The notes: generated by a model from the sequence alone, not told the origin. 64,000 bases of DNA from Cryomorphaceae bacterium (GCA_003331265.1 QOPV01000003.1:1-64000), one strand, 5' to 3'; shown: positions 10,346 to 20,320, numbered from the stretch's first letter. Numbers and translations: made by a program.

Positions 10346-11125
10346 CTATTTTTTATTTTTAAATGGTGAAGCACCTAAATGTTCAATAATTGAATTTTTT
10401 GCAATATACAAAGCTGTTAAAAGTGTGATGATTCCACCAACCCAAATTCCAGGAATGAAATCTAAAAAAAGAAAATAATCATATAAGGAATGGAATATGA
10501 TTGGAATTAATAATGATAGTGAAATATAATATAACTGAGATTTTTTTATTGACTTTGCTTTTCCTAAATAATAACCCATGATAACAGCAAAAACAAAATG
10601 TGCAGGAACCGCAGATAGCATCCTCATTATTGCTAATGAAGCAGATCCGTTCATTACAAATGCTAAGTTTTCAGCTGTAGCAAATCCCATTCCTACAAAT
10701 ACAGCATAAACGATTCCATCAAATGGTTCATCAAAATTTTTATTGGGATAAATAATTAGCATAACGACTAAAAACTTTAAAACCTCCTCAGTAATACCAA
10801 CAGATAAGGCTTCTTCTCCAACTCTGATAAGATTATTTTCAGTATTAATTAAGCTATATAAAAAGTCAAGGATGTCTACATCAAGATGCAAATTCATTGC
10901 TCCAAGAATAAATGCAATTGCTAATAACCACAATGGTTCTTTATCATATTTATCTAAATTGTAAATAACAACCATTATAAAAATTCCTGGGGAAATTGAC
11001 AATGTGACCAAAACTAAATCAAACCAATCGAATTTATTAATTAAAATCAATGGATAAAAAAGGGATAAATAAAGTGCTGTTATTATTACAGAGGTAAAGA
11101 AACTATTTTTTAATAATTTTCCCAT
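10346..11125 (-). CDS. PrsW-family intramembrane metalloprotease
   Basis: A 259-residue polytopic membrane protein with about seven to eight hydrophobic segments. The conserved PrsW marks are present in order: YDKEP (60-64), EEVLK (113-117), GFATAEN (147-153, Glu152) and PAHFVFAVIMG (174-184, His176); Glu113/Glu114, Glu152 and His176 are the expected zinc/catalytic residues. In Bacillus, PrsW starts site-1 cleavage of an anti-sigma factor; in Bacteroidota the substrate is unknown and no anti-sigma gene is adjacent. The gene begins 3 bp downstream of the neighbouring minus-strand gene and likely shares its transcript. It converges on the cadherin-like gene with 1 bp between stop codons. Confidence 0.85.
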   Translation of the reverse strand: MGKLLKNSFFTSVIITALYLSLFYPLILINKFDWFDLVLVTLSISPGIFIMVVIYNLDKYDKEPLWLLAIAFILGAMNLHLDVDILDFLYSLINTENNLIRVGEEALSVGITEEVLKFLVVMLIIYPNKNFDEPFDGIVYAVFVGMGFATAENLAFVMNGSASLAIMRMLSAVPAHFVFAVIMGYYLGKAKSIKKSQLYYISLSLLIPIIFHSLYDYFLFLDFIPGIWVGGIITLLTALYIAKNSIIEHLGASPFKNKK

Positions 11126-11128
11126 TTG

Positions 11129-14100
11129 TTAAAATTTTAAAGAAACCATCCATTCATCATATTCTCTGCGGTCTTTTCCCTCTGAAAATGCTCTAGCCCA
11201 TCCAAAGGAAATTGTGGAGGAAAGATGGGAGAACATAACGAGTTTGGTGTCAATTTGAAATCCAATGTTTCTAAAAGTTTCACTGTATTGTTTTCCAAAC
11301 TCATTGTTTTTAAGATTTTTAGAATCGTAATTTTTTGTAAATAAACTTCCTGCAAATACAGTTGGATGGGAGTGTGTTGCAAATAAATTAAAGAAACCAA
11401 GCTTTCTGTATCTAATAGCAGGTAGTAGAAGTTCTAACGTTGTTTTATAAAAACTTTTTGCAATTATGCTCTTTTCTGAATCATAACTTAATCCTGCAAA
11501 GGAAAAAGATCCACGATACATTTTTGATGAAGCATTATCAATATAATTATTCCCAAATGAGGCAAAACCAAATCTAGTAAATGGGTTCACAGATTTAGCA
11601 AACGAATTTCCAAATGAATTTCTTAACCAAAGTGATGTATGATTAATAGGTAATTGTATTCCAAAATCTAAATTTCCATTTACTTTTGGAAAGAAGTTAC
11701 CCTTTGTTACTGCTGAGGAGAGAGTTAAAGAGGATTTGAATCCTTTCTCTGCATCTACTGCACCAACAGAACCAGTTAAATTTTTATATGCAAAAGATGT
11801 GTAAATATTATAAAATAAATCAGTATTAAAATCTTTATTTTCGAAATTAATTTGTTGAAATTCTGGAGATTGATTTAGACCATAGTAACCACTTAATCCA
11901 ATGTTTAAATCTAAATTTTTTGGTGGATCATAAACAATAGACTTATTATAATCAACCCCAAAATTTAAACCTTTTCTTGATCTTTTAGTTGGACCAAATA
12001 AATCATAAAAATCTGCATTGTTGTATGATGCAAAAAAATTGTATTTCCCTCCTGATAGTACAGAATTAGAATAATTTATCGAGGCATGAAATTCTTCGTC
12101 AGAACCAATATCGCTGGTAGAACTGTCCATAGTATTAACCCAGTTATTAGGGGTGTATGATAGAGAAATATCCCAAGCTTTGAGTCCTAATGGATCTTGA
12201 TATTTGAACTTATAACCAATACCAACTTTATTTTTATAACCTACAACAATGGGGTAAGAGTAATTTAGTTCAACCTCTTTTTTGGGAATATAAACACCAT
12301 CTTTTGTTTCTATTTTACTTTCATCAAAATTACTTAAGTTGGGAACATCTATTGTCCAATCTTTAAGTTTTGGAAATTTATCAACTGTTTTATTGCCTAA
12401 GAATTCTATGTTTGAAACATTTATATTATCTTTTAAATAAACATAAACAGGAATAAATCCTTCACTAGTATATTTAAAAGAGAAAATTTTTTCATCATCT
12501 ATTGGAATAGGTCTAAAGTATCCAGTAACGGCATTTGTTAAAAATTCTATTTCTAATGTTTTTGAATCAACTTTAAAAACATTACTAACCCCAGAATAAT
12601 AAGATGACCCAAGTAAATATGATCCGTCTTCCGAAAATTTAAAACTTTGTGGAGAGGAAACATCAAAATTAAATACTTCTTTAAATTTTATACCTTCTTT
12701 ATTAAATGGGTTAAAGGAATTCAGTTCATATATATTTAGATATTGATTTCCATTAAGATCTGTTACTGCAGCGCTTAATTTAAGTCCATCTGGTGAGATA
12801 TCTAAATCAAACATATCATGACCAAAAGGCAATGTGATTTTTTGCTCCCAATCAGTATATAGTTTTTCGGGATTTTCTGGATTGAATTTATTTATTTTAA
12901 TTAAAGTACTTTTTCCGTTAAGATGTTTAACTCCCCAAATTGATTCATCAATTTTGTTAAACGTCAAATCTCCAATTCGGGAATCTTTATAAAGTAATTT
13001 GGATTTTCCAGTTTTTAAATTGTAGGAGTTTAAATCTCTTTTACTGTCATTGTCAGTTGTGTAAAATAATAAATCATTTTTCTCATCATATGTTAATGAT
13101 GTTACATTGAATAGAGTAGGACCTTTAACATCTTGAAGTCTTTTTATTTTACCAGTTTTAATATCTAGTTCTGCTAAGTGTGGAATTTTCCCAGGATAAT
13201 TAACTGCAACATATATTTTATTTCTTTTTTTGTCATGAAAAGCATGTGAAACTCCTCCCAAAACTTTATCAGAGATTAATTCATCTTTGCTAATAGCGGT
13301 TTCATTTAACTTTTCAATATTATTGTTTTGAAATTGTTTTTCAAATTCAATCCAATTATTCCATGATTCAGATATTGGTATTTCAAATATTTGTTTGAAG
13401 CTAGAGGCAAACCCTCTTTTACTACCTTCTTTTCTTTTAATCCAATTTAAAAGTTGATCAGGTCCATATTTATATGCTAGGTAACTAACAAATCTAGTTC
13501 CATAATAGTAGTAGTTTGCTTTGGACATAAAATCTGCAGAAGTTCCTGCAGAGGCTAAACCCATTGGTGAATAGATCCGACTGTTTTCTAAAACTCTTGT
13601 TCTAAAAAACATTTCGTCATAATTCCCAAGAGCATTACCCTTACCACCATCCATCCATGTTTCTACAAATACAGCGATACCTTCATGTAACCACCTGGGC
13701 GAGTAGTACCTAGGGTTGGTCAGATAACTGTAAAACATTGAAATAGGATGATCATTCGAACTTCTTACTTTTCCATTAAAAAGGTTTTGATAGAATACAT
13801 CACTTTTTGTTGCATTATCTAAAGCTGCTATATGAACAAGTTCATGATTCATTATAGAAAAAACTCTTTCTCCAGCAACACTAGACTCAAAGGAATAATT
13901 CATTGGAGATATACATGTTGAAATAAAATTTTTCGGAAGGGAAGTAGCTCCCCCATTTCCATAATCACCAAAATCTTGAAACATTACAAATATTTTTTCC
14001 CTAGGATTGTAATCAAATAATTTTCTATGAAAATCTAAAGCATTGTGAGTGCAACGGATTGCATGACCTAAAACATAATCAAACTGAGGATCAACGCTTA

Positions 14101-14197
14101 TGATATTAAAATCTTTTGATTCTTTTTTCTTAAACTGGGAAAAACTAAGATTAATTGAAAGAAATAGAAATAGTATTAAAAAAATTTTATTTTTCAT
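11129..14197 (-). CDS. Gluzincin-type peptidase / TolB-like propeller / outer-membrane barrel fusion
   Basis: A 1022-residue exported protein with a signal peptide ending near SFSQ (residue 21). The N-terminal third carries HELVH (118-122) and a downstream RWLHEGIAVFVE (168-179), the HExxH...E arrangement of gluzincin (M1-like/MA) metallopeptidases. The middle, about 290-580, has repeated patterns such as 'DLDISPDGLKLSAAVTD' and 'FKFSEDGSYLLGSSYY' that fit a TolB/WD40-like beta-propeller. The last 380 residues are alternating aromatic strands ending in a terminal Phe (WMVSLKF), as in outer-membrane barrels. This would place a periplasmic peptidase on its own barrel anchor. Related fused proteins exist in Bacteroidota but the substrate is unknown. 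Followed by the PrsW-like gene. Confidence 0.72.
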   Translation of the reverse strand: MKNKIFLILFLFLSINLSFSQFKKKESKDFNIISVDPQFDYVLGHAIRCTHNALDFHRKLFDYNPREKIFVMFQDFGDYGNGGATSLPKNFISTCISPMNYSFESSVAGERVFSIMNHELVHIAALDNATKSDVFYQNLFNGKVRSSNDHPISMFYSYLTNPRYYSPRWLHEGIAVFVETWMDGGKGNALGNYDEMFFRTRVLENSRIYSPMGLASAGTSADFMSKANYYYYGTRFVSYLAYKYGPDQLLNWIKRKEGSKRGFASSFKQIFEIPISESWNNWIEFEKQFQNNNIEKLNETAISKDELISDKVLGGVSHAFHDKKRNKIYVAVNYPGKIPHLAELDIKTGKIKRLQDVKGPTLFNVTSLTYDEKNDLLFYTTDNDSKRDLNSYNLKTGKSKLLYKDSRIGDLTFNKIDESIWGVKHLNGKSTLIKINKFNPENPEKLYTDWEQKITLPFGHDMFDLDISPDGLKLSAAVTDLNGNQYLNIYELNSFNPFNKEGIKFKEVFNFDVSSPQSFKFSEDGSYLLGSSYYSGVSNVFKVDSKTLEIEFLTNAVTGYFRPIPIDDEKIFSFKYTSEGFIPVYVYLKDNINVSNIEFLGNKTVDKFPKLKDWTIDVPNLSNFDESKIETKDGVYIPKKEVELNYSYPIVVGYKNKVGIGYKFKYQDPLGLKAWDISLSYTPNNWVNTMDSSTSDIGSDEEFHASINYSNSVLSGGKYNFFASYNNADFYDLFGPTKRSRKGLNFGVDYNKSIVYDPPKNLDLNIGLSGYYGLNQSPEFQQINFENKDFNTDLFYNIYTSFAYKNLTGSVGAVDAEKGFKSSLTLSSAVTKGNFFPKVNGNLDFGIQLPINHTSLWLRNSFGNSFAKSVNPFTRFGFASFGNNYIDNASSKMYRGSFSFAGLSYDSEKSIIAKSFYKTTLELLLPAIRYRKLGFFNLFATHSHPTVFAGSLFTKNYDSKNLKNNEFGKQYSETFRNIGFQIDTKLVMFSHLSSTISFGWARAFSEGKDRREYDEWMVSLKF

Positions 14198-14224
14198 ACT
14201 TGAATTTATGAGTTTTTATTCAAA

Positions 14225-14258
14225 AAAAAAAGGAGAAAATTTATTTCCTCCTTTTTTT
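14225..14258 (-). terminator. Rho-independent terminator after the nonapeptide-repeat gene
   Basis: An A-run plus GGAG (14225-14235) pairs with CTCC plus a T-run (14248-14258), leaving a 12-nt loop. Read on the minus strand it follows the stop of the repeat-protein gene by 20 bp and precedes the start of the peptidase gene, so it separates the two transcripts. Confidence 0.75.
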
Positions 14259-14277
14259 AAAAATATTTAAAAGTATT

Positions 14278-15504
14278 TTAAAATTCTCCTAAACCAGCAG
14301 CTTTCCCGAAGTCAGGAGAAGCTAACATTTTTCCAAAATCACCAGAAATGGATAATTTTTGAAATTCAGGAGATGCCATCATTTTTCCAAAGTCTGGAGA
14401 TGCCATCATTTTACCAAAAATTGGAGATGCAAGCATCTTTCCGAAATCCGGAGAAACTGCTAACATTCTAAATTCAGGTGCAGCTAACATTTTTCCAAAT
14501 TCAGGAGAAAGAGCTAACATTCTAAAGTCAGGAGAAGCAAGCATTTTTCCAAAATCACTGGAAATAGATAGTTTTTGAAATTCAGGGGATGTCATCATTT
14601 TTCCAAAGTCTGGGGCAGCCATCATTTTAGCGAATTCAGGTGAAGCTAACATTTTTCCAAAATCTGGAGAAACAGCCAACATTCTAAATTCAGGTGCAGC
14701 TAACATTTTTCCAAATTCAGGAGAAAGAGCCAGCATTCTAAATTCAGGAGAAGCTAACATTTTTCCAAAATCAGCTGACATTGCTAACTTACCAAACTCG
14801 GGTCCAACCAGCATTTTACCAAAATCTGATGATAATGACATTTTTTGAAATTCAGGAGAAGCAAGCATTTTTCCAAAATCAGGAGAAACAGCAAGCATTC
14901 TAAATTCAGGCGATGCTAACATTTTTCCAAAATCTGAAGACATTGCTAACTTACCAAATTCAGGTTCAGTCATCATTTTTCCAAAATCTGCAGAAAGTGC
15001 AAGTTTATTAAAACTAGGAGAGGCCATCATTTTTCCAAAATCAGGTGCAGCCATCATTTTTCCAAAATCTGGTGCAGCCATCATTTTTCCAAAATCAGGT
15101 GATGCAGCCAGCATTCTAAATTCAGGAGCCGCTAACATTTTTCCAAAATCTGGAGAAACAGCCATCATTCTAAATTCAGGCGATGCTACCATGTTCTGGA
15201 ATTCAGGGGATGACATTAACTTTGCAAATTCTGGATTTGCGATCATCTTTTGAAAATCTTGGTTGTTAAGAAGGTTTTGTGCTTCTTCACCATCAAGATC
15301 AACTACGACTTCACTACGGTTATCGTATTTAACGGCTTTTTCACCGCCTTTGATTGCTTTATTCCCTGATCCAGAAAGATCTGAGGGGTTAAAGTCAATC
15401 GCTTCTGATTGAACTAGTAAGAATGCTACAGCACCAATTACCAGAACAACCGCCACAATTAAGAAATTTAATTTACCATGGACTTTGTTTGTGTGTTTAC
15501 TCAT
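14278..15504 (-). CDS. Membrane-anchored nonapeptide-repeat protein (36 tandem P-[DE]-F-x-K-M units)
   Basis: A 408-residue protein of unknown function. Residues 1-12 are basic, 13-31 form one hydrophobic helix (LNFLIVAVVLVIGAVAFLL) without an obvious cleavage site, and 32-81 are a Gly/Ser/Lys then acidic linker. Residues 82-405 consist of 36 uninterrupted nine-residue units with consensus P-[DE]-F-[GR]-[KM]-M-[LM]-A-[SA], ending in GEF. Units of the DFGKM and EFRML types tend to alternate, giving an 18-residue rhythm, and a 72-residue block is duplicated. Pro and Phe at fixed spacing suggest a regular solenoid or extended filament projecting from the inner membrane, but I recognise no family. 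It is a single-gene transcript: terminator downstream, 249-bp divergent region upstream shared with xylB. Confidence 0.8.
   Translation of the reverse strand: MSKHTNKVHGKLNFLIVAVVLVIGAVAFLLVQSEAIDFNPSDLSGSGNKAIKGGEKAVKYDNRSEVVVDLDGEEAQNLLNNQDFQKMIANPEFAKLMSSPEFQNMVASPEFRMMAVSPDFGKMLAAPEFRMLAASPDFGKMMAAPDFGKMMAAPDFGKMMASPSFNKLALSADFGKMMTEPEFGKLAMSSDFGKMLASPEFRMLAVSPDFGKMLASPEFQKMSLSSDFGKMLVGPEFGKLAMSADFGKMLASPEFRMLALSPEFGKMLAAPEFRMLAVSPDFGKMLASPEFAKMMAAPDFGKMMTSPEFQKLSISSDFGKMLASPDFRMLALSPEFGKMLAAPEFRMLAVSPDFGKMLASPIFGKMMASPDFGKMMASPEFQKLSISGDFGKMLASPDFGKAAGLGEF
14290..15261 (-). repeat. 27-bp coding tandem repeat, 36 copies
   Basis: Each nine-residue unit of the repeat protein is encoded by 27 bp, in frame and without spacers, for 972 bp. 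Units are similar but rarely identical, so the array has been under coding constraint while it expanded. Confidence 0.9.
14344..14775 (-). repeat. Recent 216-bp tandem duplication inside the 27-bp array
   Basis: Units 19-26 (residues 244-315, bases 14560-14775) and units 27-34 (residues 316-387, bases 14344-14559) match in order and type across all eight nonapeptides, differing at only a few positions (for example PEFAKMMAA against PIFGKMMAS). This is a higher-order repeat that must be younger than the basic array. Confidence 0.85.
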
Positions 15505-15532
15505 AATTATTATTTATTTAATTATTTCCCAA

Positions 15533-15572
15533 ACAACTTAAACAGTTGTCAAAGTCTAACCACTCTGGTTAG
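15533..15572. promoter_or_regulatory. Two small perfect inverted repeats in the repeat-gene/xylB divergent region
   Basis: ACAACT (15533-15538) pairs with AGTTGT (15544-15549) over a 5-nt loop, and CTAACCA (15556-15562) pairs with TGGTTAG (15566-15572) over a 3-nt loop. They sit 29-68 bp upstream of the repeat-protein ATG and about 180 bp upstream of xylB. They could be leader hairpins or operators; nothing else is recognisable in the 249-bp gap. Confidence 0.4.
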
Positions 15573-15753
15573 TTATTTTGCAAGATAAGAAAAACTTTTA
15601 AAAGTTTGATTATCATTCTATTATATGACTTAAGTTTAAGTTGGAATATTGTTAATAGATTATAACTCATTTTTGAACTATTTAACCACATTCATTTAAA
15701 TTATTAATCAATAAATTAGATTAAATTTTAATTTAGCTTTATAATAAACAAAC

Positions 15754-17232
15754 ATGTATTACTTAGGATATGATTTAGGTAGTTCTTCTTTAAAAGTTGC
15801 ATTAACTGATGCAATATCCGGAAAAAAAATCCACTTAGTTCAAGAGCCAAAAAAAGAAATGGAAATTATTTCGAAAAAAAATGGTTGGGCAGAACAAAAT
15901 CCTAATTATTGGTGGACATGCTTATGTGATGCAACCAAAAGATTAATTAAAGAATCTAAAATTGACCCTTCAAAAATCTTAGGTATAGGAATTTCTTACC
16001 AAATGCATGGACTGGTTTTAATTGATAAAAACGGGAACGTATTGAGAGACTCAATTATTTGGTGTGACGATCGAGCTGTTGAAATAGGTAACAAGGCATT
16101 CGAAGAAATTGGAAATAAAAAATGTAGTGAGAATTTACTCAATTCTCCTGGTAACTTTACCGCATCTAAATTAGCTTGGGTTAAAACAAACGAACCAGAG
16201 ATTTATGATAAAATACATAAGGTCATGTTACCAGGTGATTATATTTCATATAAATTGACTGGTGAAATACTATCTACTGCAAATGGATTATCTGAGGGAA
16301 TGTTCTGGGATTTTAAAGAAAATAAAGTTGCAAGTTGGTTGTTAGATTATTTTGGAATTAGTGAATCATTAATACCACCAATTGTTGAAAATTTTAATGA
16401 TCAAGGTTTAGTAAATACAAAAGCATCTAAGGAATCAGGCCTTCCTAAAGGAATTCCAATTAGGTATAGGGCAGGCGATCAACCTAACAACGCTATGTCA
16501 TTAAATGTTCTTAATTCAGGTGAGATTGCAGCAACAGGTGGAACTTCTGGTGTTCTTTATGGTTTGACAGATAACCTTAAATCAAAAGAATATTTGAGAA
16601 TAAATAATTTTGCACACGTAAACTATTCTCAAACAAACAAGCTGATTGGGAAGTTATTATGTTTAAATGGAGCTGGAATTCAGTATAAATGGATAAAAAA
16701 CTTAACATCTAATGCTTCTTATTTAGAAATGAATAAAAAAGCCTCAAATATTAATATAGGTAGTAATGATTTAAGTGTTTTCCCATTTGGAAATGGTGCT
16801 GAAAGAATATTTAATAATAAAAACGTTGGAAGTTCAATAAGTAATATTAATTACAATATTCATTCAAGTTCACATTTATTAAGGGCTTCCCTTGAGGGAA
16901 TCGCATTTTCTTTGATATATGGAATGGAAATATTAATTAATGATAATATGAAACTTTCGCTGATAAGAGCTGGAAATGATAATCTTTTTCAATCAAATGT
17001 TTTTTCCAATACAATTTGTAATGTTTTAAATAAGGAAATTGAAATTCACGATGTTTCGGGTGCTTATGGTGCTGCTAGAGCAGTCGGGTGTAATTTAAAT
17101 GATTTTAAAAGTTTTTCAGAAAATGTTACTAAGCATGATTACATTAAAACATATGAACCTTCAAAAAACAACAAACAATATTTGGAGGCTTATATTAACT
17201 GGAAAAAAAAATTAAACACAATTTTAAAATAA
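15754..17232 (+). CDS. xylB: Xylulokinase (FGGY kinase)
   Basis: Phosphorylates D-xylulose to D-xylulose 5-phosphate in the cytoplasm. The 492-residue length is normal. Visible landmarks are the N-terminal ATPase phosphate loop ([12 protein letters not shown], 6-17), the substrate-site stretch [16 protein letters not shown], the catalytic-base region [14 protein letters not shown] (Asp in AGDQ, about residue 243) and GTSGVLYG in the C-terminal FGGY domain. It is the first gene of a xylB-xylA-symporter operon with 5-bp gaps, which fixes its substrate better than sequence alone: other FGGY kinases look similar. No regulator gene accompanies the operon. Confidence 0.92.
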   Translation: MYYLGYDLGSSSLKVALTDAISGKKIHLVQEPKKEMEIISKKNGWAEQNPNYWWTCLCDATKRLIKESKIDPSKILGIGISYQMHGLVLIDKNGNVLRDSIIWCDDRAVEIGNKAFEEIGNKKCSENLLNSPGNFTASKLAWVKTNEPEIYDKIHKVMLPGDYISYKLTGEILSTANGLSEGMFWDFKENKVASWLLDYFGISESLIPPIVENFNDQGLVNTKASKESGLPKGIPIRYRAGDQPNNAMSLNVLNSGEIAATGGTSGVLYGLTDNLKSKEYLRINNFAHVNYSQTNKLIGKLLCLNGAGIQYKWIKNLTSNASYLEMNKKASNINIGSNDLSVFPFGNGAERIFNNKNVGSSISNINYNIHSSSHLLRASLEGIAFSLIYGMEILINDNMKLSLIRAGNDNLFQSNVFSNTICNVLNKEIEIHDVSGAYGAARAVGCNLNDFKSFSENVTKHDYIKTYEPSKNNKQYLEAYINWKKKLNTILK

Positions 17233-17237
17233 AAAAT

Positions 17238-18566
17238 ATGGCGATAATAGGTAATAGGGAATACTTTAAAGGGATAAAGGAAATTAAATTTGAAGGTAAG
17301 GATTCAAAAAACCCTTTTGCATTTAAATATTATAATCCAGATCATATTGTAGCAGGTAAAACCATGAGAGAGCATTTTAAATTTGCGGTAGCCTATTGGC
17401 ACTCTTTCTGTGGAGATGGCTCAGATCCCTTTGGACAGCCAACACAAAACTTTCCTTGGGACTCTTCAACGGACCCTCTTCAAGCTGCAAAAGACAAGGC
17501 CGACGCTGCCTTTGAATTCATTTCTAAAATGGGTTTTGATTATTTTTGTTTTCATGATGTTGACTTAATTAAAGAGGGAAATACCTTTCAGGAATCTGAA
17601 CAAAGACTTGCTTCTATAGTCGATTACATAAAGCAAAAAAAAAATCAATCAGGAATTAAATTACTATGGGGAACTGCAAATTGTTTTTCTCATCCACGTT
17701 ACATGAACGGCGCATCAACTAATCCAGATTTTAATGTAGTTGCTCGTGCAGGAGGACAAATAAAACTGGCCCTGGATGCTACGATCGCTTTAGACGGAGA
17801 AAACTATGTTTTTTGGGGAGGAAGAGAAGGTTATATGTCTCTTTTAAATACTGATATGGGAAGAGAGTTGGACCATATGGGACAATTTTTAACTATGTGT
17901 AGAGATTACGCAAGAGGCAAAGGATTTAAAGGCACTTTTTTTATTGAACCAAAACCCAGCGAACCTTCAAAGCATCAATATGATTTTGATAGTGCAACAG
18001 CGATTGGTTTTTTAAGAGAATATGGGTTACAAGATGATTTTAAAATAAATATAGAGGTTAATCATGCTACCTTGGCACAACATACTTTTCAACATGAATT
18101 AACTGTGGCTGCAAAAGCGGGAATGCTTGGAAGTATAGACGCAAACAGAGGAGATTATCAAAATGGATGGGATACAGATCAATTTCCAATGAATATTCAA
18201 GAAACTACTGAAGCCATGCTAGTGTTTTTAAGATCTGGAGGGTTACAGGGAGGTGGAGTAAACTTTGATGCCAAATTAAGAAGAAATTCAACAGATAGAG
18301 AAGATCTTTTTTTAGCTCATATTGGTGGTGCAGATACTTTCGCAAGAGCATTATTAATCGCTGATAAATTAATCACAGATTCTCCACTTCCTTCGATGCT
18401 TAAAAAACGTTATGAATCTTTTGATTCTGGAAAAGGAAAAGATTTTGAAAATGGGAAGCTTAACCTCGAAGATTTGTACACTTTTGCTTCAAAAAACGGA
18501 CCTATTTCATCAATTAGTGGAAAACAAGAATTATTAGAAAATATATTATTTAATTACGTAAAATAA
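17238..18566 (+). CDS. xylA: Xylose isomerase
   Basis: Interconverts D-xylose and D-xylulose. The 442-residue length matches class II xylose isomerases. The catalytic His/Asp motif FCFHDVD (His106, Asp109) and the metal-binding motifs [31 protein letters not shown] and GSIDANRGD are all intact, with no missing key residue. The gene begins 5 bp after xylB and ends 5 bp before the symporter gene, so the three are surely co-transcribed and form a complete uptake-to-xylulose-5-phosphate pathway. Confidence 0.96.
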   Translation: MAIIGNREYFKGIKEIKFEGKDSKNPFAFKYYNPDHIVAGKTMREHFKFAVAYWHSFCGDGSDPFGQPTQNFPWDSSTDPLQAAKDKADAAFEFISKMGFDYFCFHDVDLIKEGNTFQESEQRLASIVDYIKQKKNQSGIKLLWGTANCFSHPRYMNGASTNPDFNVVARAGGQIKLALDATIALDGENYVFWGGREGYMSLLNTDMGRELDHMGQFLTMCRDYARGKGFKGTFFIEPKPSEPSKHQYDFDSATAIGFLREYGLQDDFKINIEVNHATLAQHTFQHELTVAAKAGMLGSIDANRGDYQNGWDTDQFPMNIQETTEAMLVFLRSGGLQGGGVNFDAKLRRNSTDREDLFLAHIGGADTFARALLIADKLITDSPLPSMLKKRYESFDSGKGKDFENGKLNLEDLYTFASKNGPISSISGKQELLENILFNYVK

Positions 18567-18571
18567 AATTT

Positions 18572-20224
18572 ATGGAATCTGTATTAGAGGATTTAGATTG
18601 GGTGGTTCTTGGAATTTATTTTGCATTACTTATGGGCGTTGCCTTCTGGGTTGTTCTACAAAAAAACAAGAATACAGAAGATTATTTTTTAGCTGGAAGA
18701 AATGTTGGGTGGTTTGTTATAGGAGCTTCTATTTTTGCTTCAAATATTGGTTCGGAACATGTCGTGGGTTTAGCTGGAACTGGATTTGCATCAGGAACTC
18801 CAATGGCACACTATGAATTGCATGCTTGGATAGTTCTTTTACTGGGTTGGTTGTTTTTACCTTTCTATATCAGAAGTGGTGCTTTTACCATGCCTGAATT
18901 TTTAGAAAAACGATTTGATAGTAGATCAAGATGGTTTTTATCTGTTTTTTCTCTATTTGCATATGTACTAACAAAAGTTTCTGTAACTATATATGCAGGA
19001 GGAATAGTTGTTTCTGAACTATTAGCCATACCCTTTTGGTATGGGGCAATCGGAATAGTTATGTTTACTGGTGCTTATACAATAATTGGTGGAATGAAAG
19101 CAGTTATTTACACAGAAACTTTGCAAACTATTGTATTGATTTTAGGTTCCATAATTATAACATATTTAGGTCTTCAAGAAGTAGGAGGTTGGACTCAGTT
19201 AAGAGAAACTGTAATTGAAGTTAGTCCAGATCATTTCAATATGTGGAGGCCTATGTCTGACCCTGATTTCCCATGGCATGGTTTGCTATTTGGAGGAACT
19301 ATTGTAGGAATTTGGTACTGGTGTACCGATCAGTATATAGTTCAAAGAACTTTGGCTGCAAATAATATTACCATTGGGCGCAGGGGTGCAATTTTTGGTG
19401 CATACTTAAAGCTTCTTCCGATTTTAATTTTTTTAATTCCAGGAATTATTTCTTTCGCTCTTAGTATTCAAAATCCAGAAGTTTACAGCGTAGCTAAAGC
19501 AGATAGAGCATTTCCTATGTTAGTAAAGACATTACTTCCAGTTGGTTTAAAGGGATTGGTTGCAGGTGGTTTGATGGCAGCATTAATGAGTTCTTTGGCA
19601 TCAGTTTTTAATTCTTGTTCTACGATTTTTACAATAGATATTTACAAAAAATTACAGCCAAATAAATCTGAAAAACAATTGATTAATATTGGAAAAATTG
19701 CGACTACTATAATTGTGGTTCTTGGAATTATCTGGATTCCAATTATGGAAAAAATTGGAGGAGGAGTTATGTATCAGTATCTACAAAATGTTCAGTCGTA
19801 TATTGCCCCCCCAGTTACTGCTGTTTTTTTACTTGGAATTTTATGGAAACGTGTTAATTCTACAGCTGCAATAACTACCTTATTTACTGGCCTTATTTTA
19901 CTTATTTTAAGATTGGGATCAGAAATTTATTATCAACCTCAAATTGTTAGTGGAGAAATAGTTTCAGGATTTTTATATGCTTTCGCCACAGTTAATTTTT
20001 CAGTGATGGCAATCTATATGTTTGTCTTTTCAGTTGTGTTATGTATTTCGGTGACCTTGTATACAGACGAACCAGATTATTTGAAAATTCAAGGGTTATC
20101 TTTTGGAACTTTAACTGCTGAAAACAGAGCGCAATTTAAAAAATCATATTCCACACTAGATATCTTACTTTCCGTATTATTGGTGTTTATTGTTTTAAGT
20201 ATATTAACATATTTTACCTCATAA
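18572..20224 (+). CDS. Sodium:solute symporter (SSS/SGLT family), probable xylose transporter
   Basis: A 550-residue inner-membrane protein with about 13-14 hydrophobic segments. It carries both sodium:solute symporter family signatures: GGMKAVIYTETLQTIVLILG around residues 170-190, and the later MAALMSSLASVFNSCSTIF stretch. The N-terminal region NIGSEHVVGLAGTG resembles the sodium-site helix of SGLT-type sugar transporters. Being last in the xylB-xylA operon, its most likely cargo is D-xylose (or a closely related pentose) driven by Na+, a fitting choice for a marine organism. Substrate is inferred from context. Confidence 0.88.
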   Translation: MESVLEDLDWVVLGIYFALLMGVAFWVVLQKNKNTEDYFLAGRNVGWFVIGASIFASNIGSEHVVGLAGTGFASGTPMAHYELHAWIVLLLGWLFLPFYIRSGAFTMPEFLEKRFDSRSRWFLSVFSLFAYVLTKVSVTIYAGGIVVSELLAIPFWYGAIGIVMFTGAYTIIGGMKAVIYTETLQTIVLILGSIIITYLGLQEVGGWTQLRETVIEVSPDHFNMWRPMSDPDFPWHGLLFGGTIVGIWYWCTDQYIVQRTLAANNITIGRRGAIFGAYLKLLPILIFLIPGIISFALSIQNPEVYSVAKADRAFPMLVKTLLPVGLKGLVAGGLMAALMSSLASVFNSCSTIFTIDIYKKLQPNKSEKQLINIGKIATTIIVVLGIIWIPIMEKIGGGVMYQYLQNVQSYIAPPVTAVFLLGILWKRVNSTAAITTLFTGLILLILRLGSEIYYQPQIVSGEIVSGFLYAFATVNFSVMAIYMFVFSVVLCISVTLYTDEPDYLKIQGLSFGTLTAENRAQFKKSYSTLDILLSVLLVFIVLSILTYFTS

Positions 20225-20291
20225 ATAAAGAATAGTTTATTTAAAATCAACTCAATTGTTAAGTGTTAATTAATTTTTTTTAAATTTTAAA

Positions 20292-20320
20292 AACATTCTT
20301 AAAAGTATTTTTTATATTAG
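20292..20320 (+). promoter_or_regulatory. AACATTC-type operator with -7 box (site A)
   Basis: AACATTC (20292-20298), six bases, GTATTTT (20305-20311), one base, then TATATTAG (20313-20320) as -7 box, 26 nt before the ATG at 20347. The same arrangement recurs before 21886, 28588 and 47871, all genes of the same exported family. It is a putative activator or repressor site, or an alternative -33 element. Confidence 0.55.

Noticed and set aside
14290..15261. CRISPR-like array of short repeats
   Set aside because: The 27-bp units are contiguous, without spacers, and all in frame in one coding sequence; they encode nonapeptides.
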